A DNA stretch of 64,000 nucleotides from Malachius bipustulatus (Eukaryota > Arthropoda > Insecta > Coleoptera > Melyridae), in contig OU342631.1 in the NCBI GenBank assembly GCA_910589415.1, positions 1,798,001 to 1,862,000 on the forward strand, given 5' to 3'. Positions 1 through 13,150 of this stretch are shown here, one piece after another. Under the pieces are notes generated by a model. That model had not been told where the DNA came from and searched no databases. It saw only the letters and a list, made by a program, of their open reading frames with translations. The position numbers were made by a program, and so were the translations under genes. Positions within the stretch are counted from its first letter, which is position 1. Each line of letters starts with the position of its first letter.

Positions 1-88
1 AATTGTTATTATTTTTCAATTAAACGTTATATAAATGAGTACTGAATAGACATTTTTACTTAAAAAAAAATATATATTTTATAAGTAG

Positions 89-697
89 GTAGCTCGGGTG
101 AAGTTAACCAAGAAAAGTTAGCGACGCGAGTGGCTGAACACCCGGCTCGGGTAAGATGATAATTTTTTTTTGAACTACAATGGAATGACACTTCATGAAA
201 TTAGGTGAGAATATTTGAACAAAAAAGAAAATCCTAGCAACTTATAATGAGCAGTTCTTTAATTCAGTTCAAGATAATTTTTAAACTGGAAATCTGAATT
301 TACAAAATTAATGGCGGCCTTTTGGGGCCACGAAGAAACGAGTTTTCACGAGGGTGTGATAGGGTTACTCTTTCTCCGTCGTATGAAAAAATAAAAATCG
401 AACCGATGCACGAAAGGCAGTTTGTATAGCCCAAAATCGAAAATTACAACACCTGAATATACGCGGATTCGGAAAAATTCATGTTGGCCGTTCTTGGCCC
501 GGACATAGCGAGTTTTCACTAAGGCGTGATAGATTTGATCTCTCTCCATCGTATGAACACATTTCTGGGCCCAGAACGGCCACCGTGATTTTTTGAAATT
601 CAGAATCCGGATATTCAGGTGTTGTAATTTTTAATTTTGAGCTATGAAAACTGCCTTTCGTGGTTAAGTGAAAACTTTCGTTAACTTCATCCGAGTA
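89..697. repeat. Foldback element with imperfect terminal inverted repeats
   Basis: The left end (CGGGTGAAGTTAAC, from about 93) is inverted at the right end (GTTAACTTCATCCG, ending about 694). Inside, 409-482 is inverted at 587-662 (both carry the ACACCTGAATAT / ATATTCAGGTGT block). There is also a direct repeat, 339-387 against 509-556 (CGAGTTTTCAC ... TCGTATGA). No coding potential beyond short shadow frames and no clear target duplication. A non-autonomous foldback or MITE-type element is the best reading; the superfamily is unknown. Confidence 0.55.
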
Positions 698-741
698 AGT
701 ATAGGCATACAATATTTTTGTTTGTTGCCGAGTGGATGACA

Positions 742-893
742 ATACCTCTGTACATAGGACATTTTTCCTGATAATACAAAATAGCTTACCTACGTCATGT
801 AAATTATTACGTCACGTAACAAAATTAATAATTGTTACCTATTGTCAAAGTATTTTGACGTACTATAGACAATGTCCTATGAACAGGAGTACC
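742..893. mobile_element. Small MITE-like inverted-repeat element
   Basis: The left end reads TACATAGGACATT (about 751-763) and the right end AATGTCCTATGAAC (871-884), with complementarity continuing outward with gaps (ACCTCTGTAC / GTACTCCTGT). The interior is A+T rich and holds a small inverted motif around TTACGTCACGTAAC. No gene fits inside. No confident target duplication can be assigned. Confidence 0.4.
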
Positions 894-920
894 TATGGTC
901 AGCCACCCGATATGTAGATA

Positions 921-2120
921 GGTATTGTAACATTTCAACCCCCGGGCCTATAGATTTCCGGAGAAAATCTATCGTGATCGTCTAGATTTTGAATGGAGGA
1001 CCTGTCGTTGTGATGTAGCTGCTTAGATTCTTTGATTAGGGTATGCCGAGTATAAGGTGACCGCGATTCTCTGGGCTGCTATTCTATATCCGCGCCGTTT
1101 CTTATTTCGTTGTAGTGAAGAGAACTTGTGTTGAAGAGAGTTGTGGAATTGTTTTTCCTGAATATGACGGAAAATGTAGCGTAAGAAGGTTATATTTCAT
1201 ACATGTTTCAAACTGGTTAACCAGCTTGCGCATACACCTTCCGCTACGCCCATAATAGAGTCGACTATAGAACAGGTTTAACAATTCTTCAGCACTTATT
1301 ACATCTGCGTAATAACCCAAGGTAGTGTGGTCTGTAGCATGGTCAGAGGTGATCACCTTTTTGAATAAATGGAAAACCAAAATCAAATTAGAGTCAATCA
1401 AACTCTAAAAACAAAATTAATCGACATGGCAAGGTAAAAACACACACACAAAAACGCCTGCGGGCAAAATTAAAATCAGTACTGAATAAAAGGTAGCCCA
1501 CAAAAATAAAGGTATAAAAAAGGGTCAAACAAATCTGACCGAATAAAGGTAGCCCACAGGGCAAAGTAAAACCAAAAAAAAACAACAAGTAAAAGCAAAA
1601 CTCAAAACCCAAAAACGAAAAACCAAAATCAAAACCAAAAAACCAAAACGCAAAAGCAAAACTCAAAAAACCAAAAACCAAAAGTCAAGAAACAAAACCA
1701 AAAAACGAAAATCCAAAATCAAAAGCAAAAATAAACAGAACAAAATGAAAAACAAAACTCAAAAGCAAACAGGCATAATCGCTTGATATTAAAATAAGCT
1801 GCATCTTCTGATAAATGGAAGGTGTATGCGCAAGCTGGTTAACCAGTTTGAAACATGTATAAAATATAACCTTCTTACACTACATTTTCCGTTATATTCA
1901 GGAAAAATAATTCCACAACTCTCTTCAACACAAGTTCTCTTCACTGCAACGAATCAGCGCGACTGCAGAGAATCGCGGTCACCTTATACTCGGCACACCC
2001 TAATCAAAGAATCTAAGCAACTACATCACAACGACAGGTCCTCCATTCAAAATCTAGACGATCACGATAGATTTTCTCCGGAAATCTATAGGCCCGGGGG
2101 TTGAAATTTTACAGTACTTA
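921..2120. mobile_element. 1.2-kb element with about 300-bp terminal inverted repeats
   Basis: Positions 921-1240 are inverted at 1815-2120 with high similarity. The outermost shared block is TTTCAACCCCCGGGCCTATA on the left and its complement at 2088-2107; the innermost block surrounds CAAGCTGGTTAACCAG at 1831-1846. Between the arms lies a strand-biased A/C tract. Short frames in the two arms are mirror images of each other, as expected of a repeat rather than of genes. No transposase is present, so it is non-autonomous. I could not find a convincing target duplication. Confidence 0.6.
1405..1790 (+). repeat. Low-complexity A/C-rich tract between inverted arms
   Basis: This stretch is almost free of T and G on the plus strand and is built from irregular repeats of CAAAA, CCAAAA and GCAAAA. 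A short direct repeat of AATAAAGGTAGCCCACA-like sequence lies at about 1486-1560. The apparent 95-residue minus-strand frame rich in Phe, Gly and Leu is a consequence of this composition and is not a gene. Confidence 0.7.
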
Positions 2121-2123
2121 CCG

Positions 2124-4980
2124 GTGTGACATTTAACTGTTTGGCATTTTCTGGTGAAATTAAAAATCTTAATTCGGACGGTTAGTGTGACGTCACATCT
2201 GACTTTTTAAACTTAATCACACCATAATAAATATTTTTTTATAGTCGATAATCTTCCCGAACTGCTATGCAACTGCATCAGGTGGCTCGCAACAATTTTA
2301 TACTATATGGTACAGAATAATAATTATTGTTTTCTTCTGGTCTTCACAATAAGGAACAATCAATTAGCCACCCATGAAATAATGATCTTCTTAATGTTTT
2401 TCTTATTTTTGCATAAAATTAAATCGGTGGAAGCATTATCCGGGCCATTATGTGGGTGTTCCTGCTCAAAAGCATTACTCTATTCGAATAACTTACATAA
2501 AATGAACGAATAAATTTGTAGTAAATAGGCAGTCATCAATTTGCCTTCTACAGACGGTTTTTTTATGGTGAGGATTTTTTATGTGAGCCCTTTACGCATG
2601 TAGTTTTTATTTTTTGGTCCTAGTGATGTATTTCTTATCCAAATTTTATCTTACTCAAATATCTAAAGTACTAAGTTTGAAAAACGGTAATGGTCAGATT
2701 CAACAGATGTCAAATAATTATTTTGAGAGTTTTTTTCCAGATGTAGATACAGCAATCTCTTAAAAGTATCAGTGATCAATTAATCGTGAACAATCATCAA
2801 ACCACTTTGTTCGTATGGTATTACCTACCTACCACTGCTTTTTTTAACGGAGACGATGATAAATAAGTTTTTTAAAATTTTTTTCTAATTGTCTTCATAT
2901 TGTCCCGCATCTTGACTGCTATGGCTAGAATTGGTCATATCACTTAAGGTTACTGCCTTGACTTAAACTATTGTAAATGTCGTAGGTAAATGACGTCACG
3001 TAACGTAAAACAACGTTACAACGGCATAGGATCAATGAAAGTGACGACACGATTGAAAACTTTTTTCCGGTTTTCTCGAAAATGATTGAACGGACTTAAA
3101 AAGTAACTACAGCGACATAAGCAGCTTCTCACTCTTAACAAATTATTAATTTTAAATTTTCCCTAAAACGTAGGTATATTAAAGCCAATAATTGAATCCT
3201 AAGAATCGTTGAAATCCAATTGATGGATCGGGCGTCAGCCAATAAAAGACTTGGTATATTAGCGAAGTGAAGTAAGCCGTTTAAAATCTATAACCCTTAT
3301 TAAAAGAATATTAAGGGCGATCTAAATCATAACATAAAATAAAAAATTTCTCTATCAACCTAGAAACTATATTCGGAAAATGCATTTTGTAAATGAAAAT
3401 TGCCTAGATTTGCGTCGGACAGCATCTCTTCGTTTGTGCATACTACTCGTTATACTCGTTATAAGAAGCTTCTGACCGTCCTTATTTGAATAACAAAACT
3501 GTCTCAGCTCAGAACCTCTCACAGTATTATATAGTGTACTGCATGAAGCTAGAGCTCAAAGATAGGGCAGAATGCTATTTGAGCGTGCTAGAAATTGCAT
3601 TTACATAAACCCCAGTTCGTTATATTGCAAACTGTTACGTAAATACCTTGTATCTTTCTCCACAGAGTCTTCCACTCTGAAAGCCGATATTACTAAAGCA
3701 AATTACTGCAGCACTCCTTTGCCGGTTAGGAAACGAATATCGGGTCGAAACGCAGCCCAGTTTTCTTGGTTTTATTGCCAGATACATTGATTATAATTAA
3801 AAGTAGGAAATTCTGAGATTAGGGACGGACGGCATTGAAATCTTGGCCAATATCGAACTTTTAATAAACCTTAATGCACCTGCCCTATTTTCAAGACGCG
3901 AACACCGTCTTTGGCTGTGTATTGAAAGTTCAAAAGTCACATAGAGAACGCCGTTCATCTTCATGATGGATGGGGAATTTAGAAGATTATATTTATATGA
4001 GTACTAAGGAAGTTCTTCTAACATAGATTGTGTCTTCTGGGAAATTCTGAAAGCCTTTATGTAGTCCGAAAAAAAGATGATAATATTATAAGCTTTATTG
4101 GACAAATTAGGTAATTATTACACCGCATTATATGCCGTACTGTTCGTTTATTATTATTATCGAGCTTTCTAGCTGTTTTACTTCTGAAAGATCGCGCACA
4201 CTACATCTGCATGGATCGACACGAGCAAAATCTGCCCATGAAGACGCCCATGTTATTTAATCGAGTAGCGCACAATAAACCAACACCGCACCTAGCGTCA
4301 TCGGAAACGACTGTCAGCAGATCTACACAGAGAAAAGCTTCAATAAACTTTTTTTTTTCTTCGAACTTTTCACATTTCCATGTTGTACACTCAACAACTA
4401 GGTACTCAAAAACAGATTTTTTGCGACACTCTAGCTAAAGTTACTGGTTCATGCTTAGGAAATGTATGCTGAAGGTTCGCGGTGTGCTCGTCCGTGCAGG
4501 TTCGTGCAGGCATAATGTGCACCGTCTTTTTAAACGTAAAACTAAACAATTATTTTTGCTGCAGTTGCCTAACGTTCTTGTCATAGAATTGTTACCGAGT
4601 GTTCTTACATTATTGATACTAATTAATAAATTGTCTGATCTCTAAATTTTTTATTTTCGCAAATTGCTTATCTAAACGCTCACTATATTTTCTTGTTATA
4701 AAGGCGTTGCTATAAAGGTATTATTCTAGTTCGAGACTTTAACAGGATGTGCCCGCTTGCTCATAATATTCTAATACTCCTGAATTCTCAGCAGCCCACA
4801 TGAACCCGATCCCCTGGTGGCCCAGTGTGGCTTGGTGTGTAAAACTCCATTCCATATTACCAACACCAGCTATCATTAAGATTGTTATCTTCTTTAATAG
4901 TATTTTATGCGCGGAAAGTCTTATCACTCCTACTTGGCAAACCTGGGTGACACTGGCAGTTTGCACGTGTAAGAGCAAGA
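2124..4980. other. No recognisable gene or repeat
   Basis: A+T-rich sequence with only short frames that match no family I recognise. There is no RNA gene I can identify, no strong inverted repeat, and no run of frames joined by plausible splice sites. Confidence 0.5.
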
Positions 4981-5229
4981 GGTCATGCAAAGCCCAGCTG
5001 GCAGGACTCTCTCATACACTGACTATGACGGTTCCATCCCTTCGCTTACTGTTGAAATAGATATTTCGTTAACTCACCGTATGTATCTCACACCGTGGCT
5101 AGAATTCAGAATTCTTAAAATATTAATAATTGAGTCCAGTCTAATATTATCATGGAAAAAGATTTTGATGTAGTTCTAAGTTTGTTGTTAGTACCAATTT
5201 TAGTAGTAAAATACCAATTTTGCACCAAC

Positions 5230-6290
5230 TAAAGCCATGCCAATCTTGAGAGACTTCAAAGTACATAACACAAACTGGCTTAAACACTTAAATTTTAATG
5301 ACGAAGAAGGACGAGAAGCTGAAGCTTTTGCTATCAGATGTGGCTTTACTCCAGCTCGTTGACGAACCAACCCGCGTTCCCGATCGCGAGGGAGACTTCG
5401 CTAGCCTTCTGGATCTCTTTTTGACTACGAATCCTCAAATTTATACCATCACAGTGAATGCTCCATTGGGTTCTTCAGACCACGAACTCGTCTCAACATC
5501 ATGTGTCCTACCAAGTAGTATCAAAGAAATAAATAAGAAAACTTAGGGAACACTATCGATCTTTTCCATGGAGGTGCGTTTGTTTCGGCTCTGATGATTC
5601 ATATTTTTGTGCTACGGAAGTTGCTCAAGTCATCTTAACATTCCTTTTTCAAAAAAACGGCCCTCAAACAGCAAACCTCGGTTCAACAAAAGATGCAAGG
5701 AAGCTGTCGCCTCCAAACAACTTGCTTTTAAGCAGTGGCGAAAGAGCCCCGATGGCACAAATCACCACAACTTCATCCGTGCTCGAGACAGATGCAAAGA
5801 AATAATAGAGCAAACTAAGGAAGCTCATAATCAGAGAACCAGGAATAAAGTTCTCTCCTGTCCCAACGGTTCGAAATCTTTTTGATCGGTCACTAAGGAA
5901 GTTAGCGAGAATTTCACCAAATCCATCATTCACGGATTGATGGGACTATTGCATCGATGGCTTCAGAGAAGGCCAACCTGTTGGCGCAATTATTTTCTTT
6001 ATCCTCTTCAGTAGATTTTAAGGAAAAAACCCCGACAATTATCTCTTCCGTAGAATTCATTCAAAATGTGAGACATTGTATTCCGACAGCAGGTAATTAA
6101 GCGCAATATGTTAGCCTTGGACCCAAACAAAGCTTCTGGTCCCGATAACACACCAGTTATCGTACCTAAAAACTGCGCGGCTCAGCTATCACCTTTTTTC
6201 TGTCCACTCTTCAACATGTCTTATATAAAGATAATATTTCCTTCATGCTGGATGTGCGCGCGATTTGTTAAGATCAACGGCTACCCGATA
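5230..6290 (+). pseudogene. Jockey/CR1-like LINE remnant: endonuclease end to reverse transcriptase start
   Basis: Three pieces follow in the order expected of a non-LTR retrotransposon ORF2. The first, about 5,241-5,535, is the end of an apurinic-type endonuclease: an H-N-T-N-W-L segment, then a frameshift near 5,340, then LVDEPTRVPDREGD and GSSDHELVS (the SDH motif is typical of the endonuclease C terminus). The second, about 5,660-5,930, is a basic linker (RFNKRCKEAV ... FIRARDRCKE) that normally precedes the polymerase. The third, 6,108-6,290, is the start of the polymerase (LDPNKASGPDNTPVIVPKNC). Frameshifts and stops separate the pieces, and the catalytic polymerase core is missing, so this is a dead fragment. 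Confidence 0.75.
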
Positions 6291-6919
6291 CCCGATCTAA
6301 ATATGTACATCCAAAGTTTTATATTATTTTAATCTCTATCTTCATACTTTTTATTCCTTATAACACACAGTATATCGTGGTAAAAATCAATTATCATCCT
6401 TAGCAGTCCCTAGTATTCCAGGATGCATAGTCAGCTTGTCCTGTTCGAATATCGCGTAAGAGCCGAAAGCAGTTTCATGTGGACTTCATACATATTTGAG
6501 GGAAGACGGTAATACAATGACTGCGACGGACCTCTTAACGACCGCGGCGTAGACCCGTCAGGAATACAGAACATCCTTCCCGGAGCGTGTGTCTGGAATA
6601 CTTCCACTCCAATAATCTCCGCATGAATTCACTGCGCTATCAAACAACGTTCTCTAATGTTATTTTCGGGCTGTTTAACTCGCCATCGCGTTTAATTTAC
6701 CAATTATTTCTGCCAAAATGGCATCTGTTCTTCGGTTATAATAAATCGGTTTCAAAGCACAGTAGTTATTATGGGGATGCAATGAGCATGAAATTATTAT
6801 AGACCGTTTGGTTGTACTACATAAAATACTAAACAGTTTTCTCCACAATCGGAACTATTCACATGTGCTGTAGCAAATTATAATAATTATTGCACTATAA
6901 GGAACGACGAAATGCAGCT

Positions 6920-8700
6920 TTAGAGCTTTAGCGTGATTGGTTGGGAATATGGTTTTTGAATACAATTCTCCGAAATTGCCATAATTGTCACGAAATTGCC
7001 GAACCCATAACCACTCCCAGATCTAAGAATGCTGTGGAGGTAGGTTGTTATATGTATAAGATTTTTATTAACCCTCGATTTCAACTGATGAAGGGAGTAC
7101 ACCAGGAGGAAGACATGTCTAGGTAGGGAATTCCAAAGAACCCCAGTTCTAGTGGAAAACGATATTTGGTATAATGTAGTTTTATACTTCTTGGGGAGCT
7201 CAACAACTGTATATTGGTACGCATCCAGGGCTTGACGAGTAAAACGTCGGAAAAAGCTCTGGGTTGAACTATGGTTGCATTAGTTTCCATCAAAGTACCG
7301 ATAGAACAGTGAGAGATCACCCACCAACCAGCGATGTTCTAATAACGTTGGCGAGTCAGAGACATATTGTCTATGGTACGAATTGCTCTTCTCTGGATGA
7401 AGTCGAGGCGTTTCAGGGTATTTTTCAGGGCAGAACGTCACTGTCTATGTTGTCTCATGGTAGGGATATCGGTGGACTTGTAAGCTTTCGGAAATGCAAA
7501 TTTTGTGCGGAGAGTACCTTTATCGGCAAAACTATAAATTCGATTTGATGATGTTAAAGTAAGCAGGTCGTTCATAGGAAGAATTAAGTGTACATAAGAT
7601 GTCCTCCGTACGAGTTTCAACACGGGGTAGGGTAGGAGACTTCTTCCCATGAATGTCCAGAGTTGAATTTTCACTCTGGAAAAAAACACTTTTACAAATC
7701 GACTTGTCTTTAGAAGATGTCACAATGCTGCCGTCAGGACATGTTAGGGTAAGAAGGAACTTGTCGTTAAATTCTTACCTACTGCCTTTGCTAGGGACCA
7801 ATTAACTATCTTACCTGTAGGAATGGAAGCAAGGTTGTTAACTTTTTGCTTAATAAAGTTGTTTTTGACCTAATCAATGGTATTCTTGCACTCTTTTCTA
7901 GCCATCAATAATAATGCATGACTCAAATCTTTCTAAATGTCTACGCGACGTACTATATAATCTTGTGTTCTTGGTTTTTACTGCACGTTTGCATTCGTTA
8001 TTGAGATGGGCTTCGCTGATCGGCCTGCATCCTGAGAATATATTCTAAATTCTCAGCTTGCTTCACATGTCTGGAAGAAAACGTCATGTCAATGAAAGGA
8101 TACAATGCATGTACGCAAATAATCTCAGTGTTCAGACTCTTAGTACCGGATCGTTCGAAGCAGATCAAGTGGCAGATTGCGGAGGCGGCATTTTATTAGG
8201 GAAGAGGCCGATATAATTATGTGATCTTATGGTTCTATGGACGCAGTAAATGTGCATTATATCAAACTTCTTAGGATTGTTTGTAAGAAAGAGATCCGAA
8301 GTATCAGCAGCGTGTCTGCTATTATGGAGAATTCTGGTAGAAAGTCAACCTTTTGACACAATTCAATGCCGTTATTAGGGCTTATCTTCCTGCGGAGTCC
8401 ATTTAGGGAGCTCCTGCTATTCGTTATTGTGGATAATACAGTCGCACAATATGACTATGTTAGCGGAAGGATGCTGTTACCGAAGTTGATTTATTTTCTA
8501 TTGGCACCCATCAAGGATTCGAATGTTGGGGTAAGTCAAGTCGTTCCTCACGGCTGAAGCAGAGGTCACTACGCACCTATACGCATAAGTCCCCTTTGAA
8601 GTGGAATGTATATGAGCAATCGCTTCGAGGGTGTCGCTGAACGAAGTTGATGTTAGCGTCTGCTGATAGAATAGAGATTAAGCGGTTTTTTTTTTTAGAT
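6920..8700 (-). pseudogene. Jockey/CR1-like LINE remnant, internally deleted
   Basis: Reading the minus strand from about 8,700 down, weak endonuclease/linker homology is followed by a C-R-A-V-K linker near 8,000, then CPDGSIVTSSKDKS and a G-K-K-S-P-T-L-P-R-V-E-T block at 7,600-7,720. The C-terminal LINE segment follows (LDFIQRRAIRTID at about 7,400, TSRVWN-like residues degraded, then LKSRVNKNL near 7,070). The whole catalytic polymerase core that should lie between these blocks is absent, so a large internal deletion occurred near 7,440-7,560. Stops and frameshifts are frequent. It is probably the same broad clade as the fragment at 5,230-6,290 but in the opposite orientation. Confidence 0.65.
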
Positions 8701-8965
8701 CTTTTTCATTGATCTTTGTAGATCAATGCATGTATGCTTTGAAAATTATTAGGATGCTAAGATATCAAAATATATTGGAGGTGTCTTGTAAGTGGCATTT
8801 GATGAAAGTTTTTAGATATTACGCCGAATGTTTCAACATTCACAAATAGGTAGTCAAATTGTTTTATGCATGCAGCACTTTTTTGTCTATATTTGAGCTC
8901 TTTCCCCAGAACTTCACATTTTTACGTTAAATTATACCGGGTGATCATTTCAATCTTCGAACCCG

Positions 8966-9530
8966 GATATCTCTGTTGGTAAGCCAGATACAAAAAAAAT
9001 GTGCAGACAAAAGTTGTTCAAGACAAAATGGGGGTCATCTGACTGTACTGATGACTTTGACTTTGTGACCAATTTCATGGTCATTTAGAGGTGAAGGTTG
9101 TTTTTTAAATAGGACGCCCTGCATATTTTAGTTTTTTCATATCTTCTGTATTAAATTTTAATACAGAGTGAAGAAAATTACCATATTTTTAATCACCCTG
9201 TATAAAAATTTCATCCTTAGGATGCGGACATGTAAGCCGTTTTACGATAGTTGGAGCCCTCTCCGATGTACACTACTTTTAAAATGAGAAACTGCGATTT
9301 TCAGTTGTTTATAAGTCATAACCTACTCATTTCAGACTGCAACTGTAACAACCATTCTTATTGGATTTTCTCGGGAAATATGAAAAAACAAAAATATACA
9401 GGGTGTCCTATTTAAAAAACAACCTTTACCATCAAATGACCATTAAATTGGTCCACAAGGTCAAAATCATCTGTACAATCAACTTTAGTCTGCACAATTT
9501 TTTTGTATCTGGCTTACCAACAGAGATAGG
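8966..9530. mobile_element. Foldback element with about 160-bp inverted arms
   Basis: The left arm (about 8,966-9,143, starting ATCTCTGTTGGTAAGCCAGA) is inverted at about 9,365-9,529. Both arms include a block of TTGTTTTTTAAATAGGAC type and a CAGGGTG-like motif, also seen at other inverted-repeat elements in this window. The spacer (9,145-9,360) has no coding potential. It is non-autonomous and the superfamily is not assigned. Confidence 0.65.
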
Positions 9531-9539
9531 GGAGAAGGG

Positions 9540-10714
9540 GGCAGGTTCGGACATGGGGCAGTTCCGGACAGTTCAAATTTACCGCCAATAAATAATACTA
9601 GAATAACCAATCCCACAGCAGTTACACCCACCTACAATTTAAATCCGTGGACAATATTTTTTTATTATTTATTATTTATTTATTTATTTATTATTTATTA
9701 TTAATATAATATAAATATTATAATACAATTGATTGAAAAATTGATTTGATTCGTACAATTATAATAATTAGGATTAGTACGAATTAAAACATAAAAAATC
9801 AAATCGTTTATAGTCAGGATCAGTGTGGCATCTCACCGGACGACACTCACTGGACAAGCCATATTACAACAGCAAAAATATCGATTTTTAATTTTTTGTG
9901 CAATTTAATAAACCACTGTGAATATTATCTGATGTTGGCTGTTTATCTATCACACATTCCTATTATTATTGGTCTATGTATTCTTGATGCTCAGAAATAA
10001 AATAGAACTTTATATGACTATTCTCTCTCTCACACATTATCTGGAACTACCTATAACACGATACTGGTAAAACTAAAATAACGTCGTTTGAGCATTGATT
10101 TCCCTCACTTTACGACGTAACGAAACTGACGTCGTAAATTGCATTCAATTCAGCAGTTATGTGCGATGATAAGCTCCCTCAAATATTTCATTTGAGTTTT
10201 GATACCGTTTTAAATGGAATGCAGCGAATGCGGCGAATGTAAATAGAGGTAGGAAAAATTTCATTATGGCGTTTGTAACGTTTTTCATAGCGGGGAAGGA
10301 AATAATGCTTCCATGTTCTCCCGGTAAACAGAGTATTCAAAGCGATATTACATTACATGTTCCTATACGAAAATGAAGCTTCCTGGCATAGCTCAATTTT
10401 TAATTCACAAACATCGATATTCTATATTCCTGTAATGGACAACATTAAATGATACATCATGCTGGTCAATAAATCGGGGCTGATTGTATTTCGTACATTA
10501 TTTACTCAAATGAAAATTCCTTTCAAATATTTAACATTTTTATATTCTATAGGTATGGTTCTAAATTATTGGTCAAAGAACTGATGTTTACTCTGATTCC
10601 TATGTTTTCATGCAATTAAAATAGAAACATTAGATGAAAACAGTATGATCAGAGATAAATGATTGAATAGTCTTGCGTACTTCAAACCAAAATGGGGATT
10701 TATTAATTAAAACA
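9540..10714. other. No gene; simple A+T repeat at 9,655-9,725
   Basis: A run of TTATTTATT-type units at 9,655-9,725 is the only notable structure. The remainder has no open frame or motif I recognise. Confidence 0.5.
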
Positions 10715-12545
10715 ATAATAAAATAATAATAATATAATTTATTGCCCAACAGATACATGATCCAATTACAGGACAATTTTATAGACATTGATAATAATCA
10801 ATAATAAGTGGAATAATTGCGTGAACAAAATCAAGAAGAAAAAACGCACAGAGCATACATGGTGACTTCATCATAATAACCCAAAATTATTAGAGGTTTC
10901 GGATAGCCACAGACAATACAGTAACCAAACTATGCGCATTAAAATCGCAATCGCTAGATAAATCGTAATCGCAATCGTAAGGTAAAAGTTTTTTCATTTC
11001 GCGAGTTAAGACGTGGCACATGAAAATTAAAAAGCGACAATAATAATAGTGAGGAGCAGTCAATCCGATTATGAAAAAGGCAGTACAAAAATCTGACAGC
11101 TGCTAGTCCACGATGTTTCTGAAGCGAATGCAAACCACATTGCTCCAGTATCAGATCATAATCAAAACCCCTGGGAAGATTTTATCCACACTCTTTAAAA
11201 TTGAGCTCTCTTTTGTGGCTCACATCTATTATTTCTACATTAACACCATCAGTTCAGCCTCCTTGAGCATGCTGACTATCTTGATAATTGGGAATGTATC
11301 CATGTTCCCGATGTGAGATAGTTTCTCCCGGAGGTTTGTAGTCTGGTTCTTCCTGAAGCAGGACATCGCATAATATGTGCTTTGTTGTTTCGTCATCATC
11401 CAAGCAAAGACGGCATTCAGCGCTGATCGCTAAACTCATTCTGTTTAGGTGACGGTTCAGTCTGCAACGCCCAGTGTATGCCTAATACCTAAAGCTCTCC
11501 GTTCCAATAGTTTTTTAGTTCCTTTTTTCGACGTGTTCTGTATAAAGGCCTACGAGTGGTCCAATCTTGATAAGTTTTGCCAGTGCTGGAGGAATTCCCT
11601 CTCAGCCCAGTTGCGTATTGGTGTTTTGAGAATATTCGTTGATATGTCAACTGCTGGTTATGGTCCTATATATTCGGAATTGACTCCTTTCCTAGCCAGA
11701 GACTCGGCAAGTTCGTTCTCTTCATATCCAGCATGGCCCGGATTTCAAATCAGTTACTTGCTAGGGCATTCAGAGTGAATTGACAGTTCCAGATCAACTT
11801 GTCTTAAAATATATCTTTATTGATTTGCGTTGCCAGTGCATCTTTTCCAGCATCTGCGCACAAAGCTTTATGGCATAGATTTCGACCCTGAAAATTGTAT
11901 CGTGACGCCCCAGACACGTGCATCGTTCAAAATCTGCTATTAGGCGTTCATTTCTGATGTCTCTTCTCAGGAGCAGGACGTTATAAGCAGAGCGATTCAT
12001 GATGATCTTAGACATTATGTCCGGGGGCATGCCCAGTACCCTGTAACTGTCTATGTTATCCATTAACCTGGTTCGCTCCAAACTATAAACCTTTGGCAAG
12101 TTTCTTGCCACTAGCAACATTCTTTATGTAGGTCATCTGGCCTCTCTCTCCAAAGAAACATGGATGGCAAGTCTAGTAGGACTTCCATAGGCGTCTACGG
12201 TATGGTGCTAAAAGCACCACAGATCTCAAGACATGCTTTTCTCTGTAGGCTACAGAGCTTTGATTTGACCATGACCTGCTGGACTTTTGACCACCAAGCG
12301 GTACTGCAGTACGCAATCATAGGTCTGACGATCATTACATGAAGCCAGTATATTTGTTTGGGTCCGATTCCTCATGTTTTGCCACAGTTCCTTTTATACG
12401 TTCACAAAAAGAGCTTGGCTTTGTGTATTACTTTTTCCAGATGGGAGTTACAAGTAATCTTTTTGTCAAAGATGACACATAGGTACTTAACTTCTTCCGC
12501 TAATGGAATGATTTCTCCCAGAAGAGTTGGTGACATTAAAACGTG
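10715..12545 (-). pseudogene. R1/Loa-like LINE remnant: end of reverse transcriptase, RNase H and zinc knuckle
   Basis: Minus strand, read from 12,545 down. The K-Y-L-C-V-I-F-D-K-K-I-T block corresponds to the conserved post-polymerase KYLGVxxD segment. An RNase H-like stretch at 11,794-12,120 contains R-V-E-I-Y-A-I-K-L-C-A, matching the helix that carries the catalytic Glu. A Cys-rich end at 11,254-11,439 (CRLCLDDDETTKHILC) is the usual C-terminal C-x2-C-x-H-x-C zinc motif. Several stops and frameshifts are present. The putative 3' end runs to about 10,715, where AAT/TAA simple repeats look like the degraded tail. Confidence 0.7.
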
Positions 12546-13150
12546 CAACAATGTTGAGCCCTATTATACTGTTTAACATATACACATCCAGTTTACATGA
12601 GTTATACGAAACTGCCACTTGCATACAGTTTGCGGATGACATATTATGTATATTTACTATACAAAATACCGCAGAGGAGTGTGTAGCTGAGCTGGAACAT
12701 ATTGTATCTGACCTTGCAGACTGGATGACAAACCATGGTTGTGAAATAGCCCCGCAAAAAAGCGCAGTCATGGTTTGCACAAGGTCCAGAACATCATCGC
12801 CGTCATCGCCGAGCCGACGAAACTATAGTGTTAAATGGAATGACATTCCCATTAGTAAAAAGCTTTAAGTACCTTGGGTTGATTATAGATAATAAATTAA
12901 ACTGGTCAGAACATATAAACTATGTTAAAAATCGATGTGAAAAGGCCTGTAATGTGCTTAAATGTACCACAAAACATTATTGGGGAGCAGATGTACATAC
13001 CTCTTTAATTTTCTATAAAGCGTATGTCAGATCCATAGTTGATTTCGGATCGTTCCTCTATGGAACATCAGCTAAAGCAAACTTACTTAAATTAGATCGT
13101 ATACAATATAAATGTCTAAGAATAATCTTGGGAGCGATGAAGAGTACCCA
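12546..13150 (+). pseudogene. Non-LTR reverse transcriptase fragment
   Basis: Two overlapping frames joined by a frameshift near 12,830 read through the polymerase palm and thumb. QFADDILCIF at about 12,630-12,660 carries the catalytic F-A-D-D box. LADWMTNHGCEIAPQKSAVM and KYLGLIIDNKLNW follow in the correct order and spacing, then FYKAYVRSIVDFGSFLYG. The protein lacks the fingers upstream and the RNase H downstream. It lies head to head with the minus-strand LINE remnant on its left, and its 3' side is cut at about 13,150 by another LINE fragment. Confidence 0.8.

Noticed and set aside
1394..1681. Phe/Leu/Gly-rich minus-strand frame that resembles a membrane protein
   Set aside because: It is the complement of a CAAAA-type low-complexity tract. 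Hydrophobicity follows from composition.
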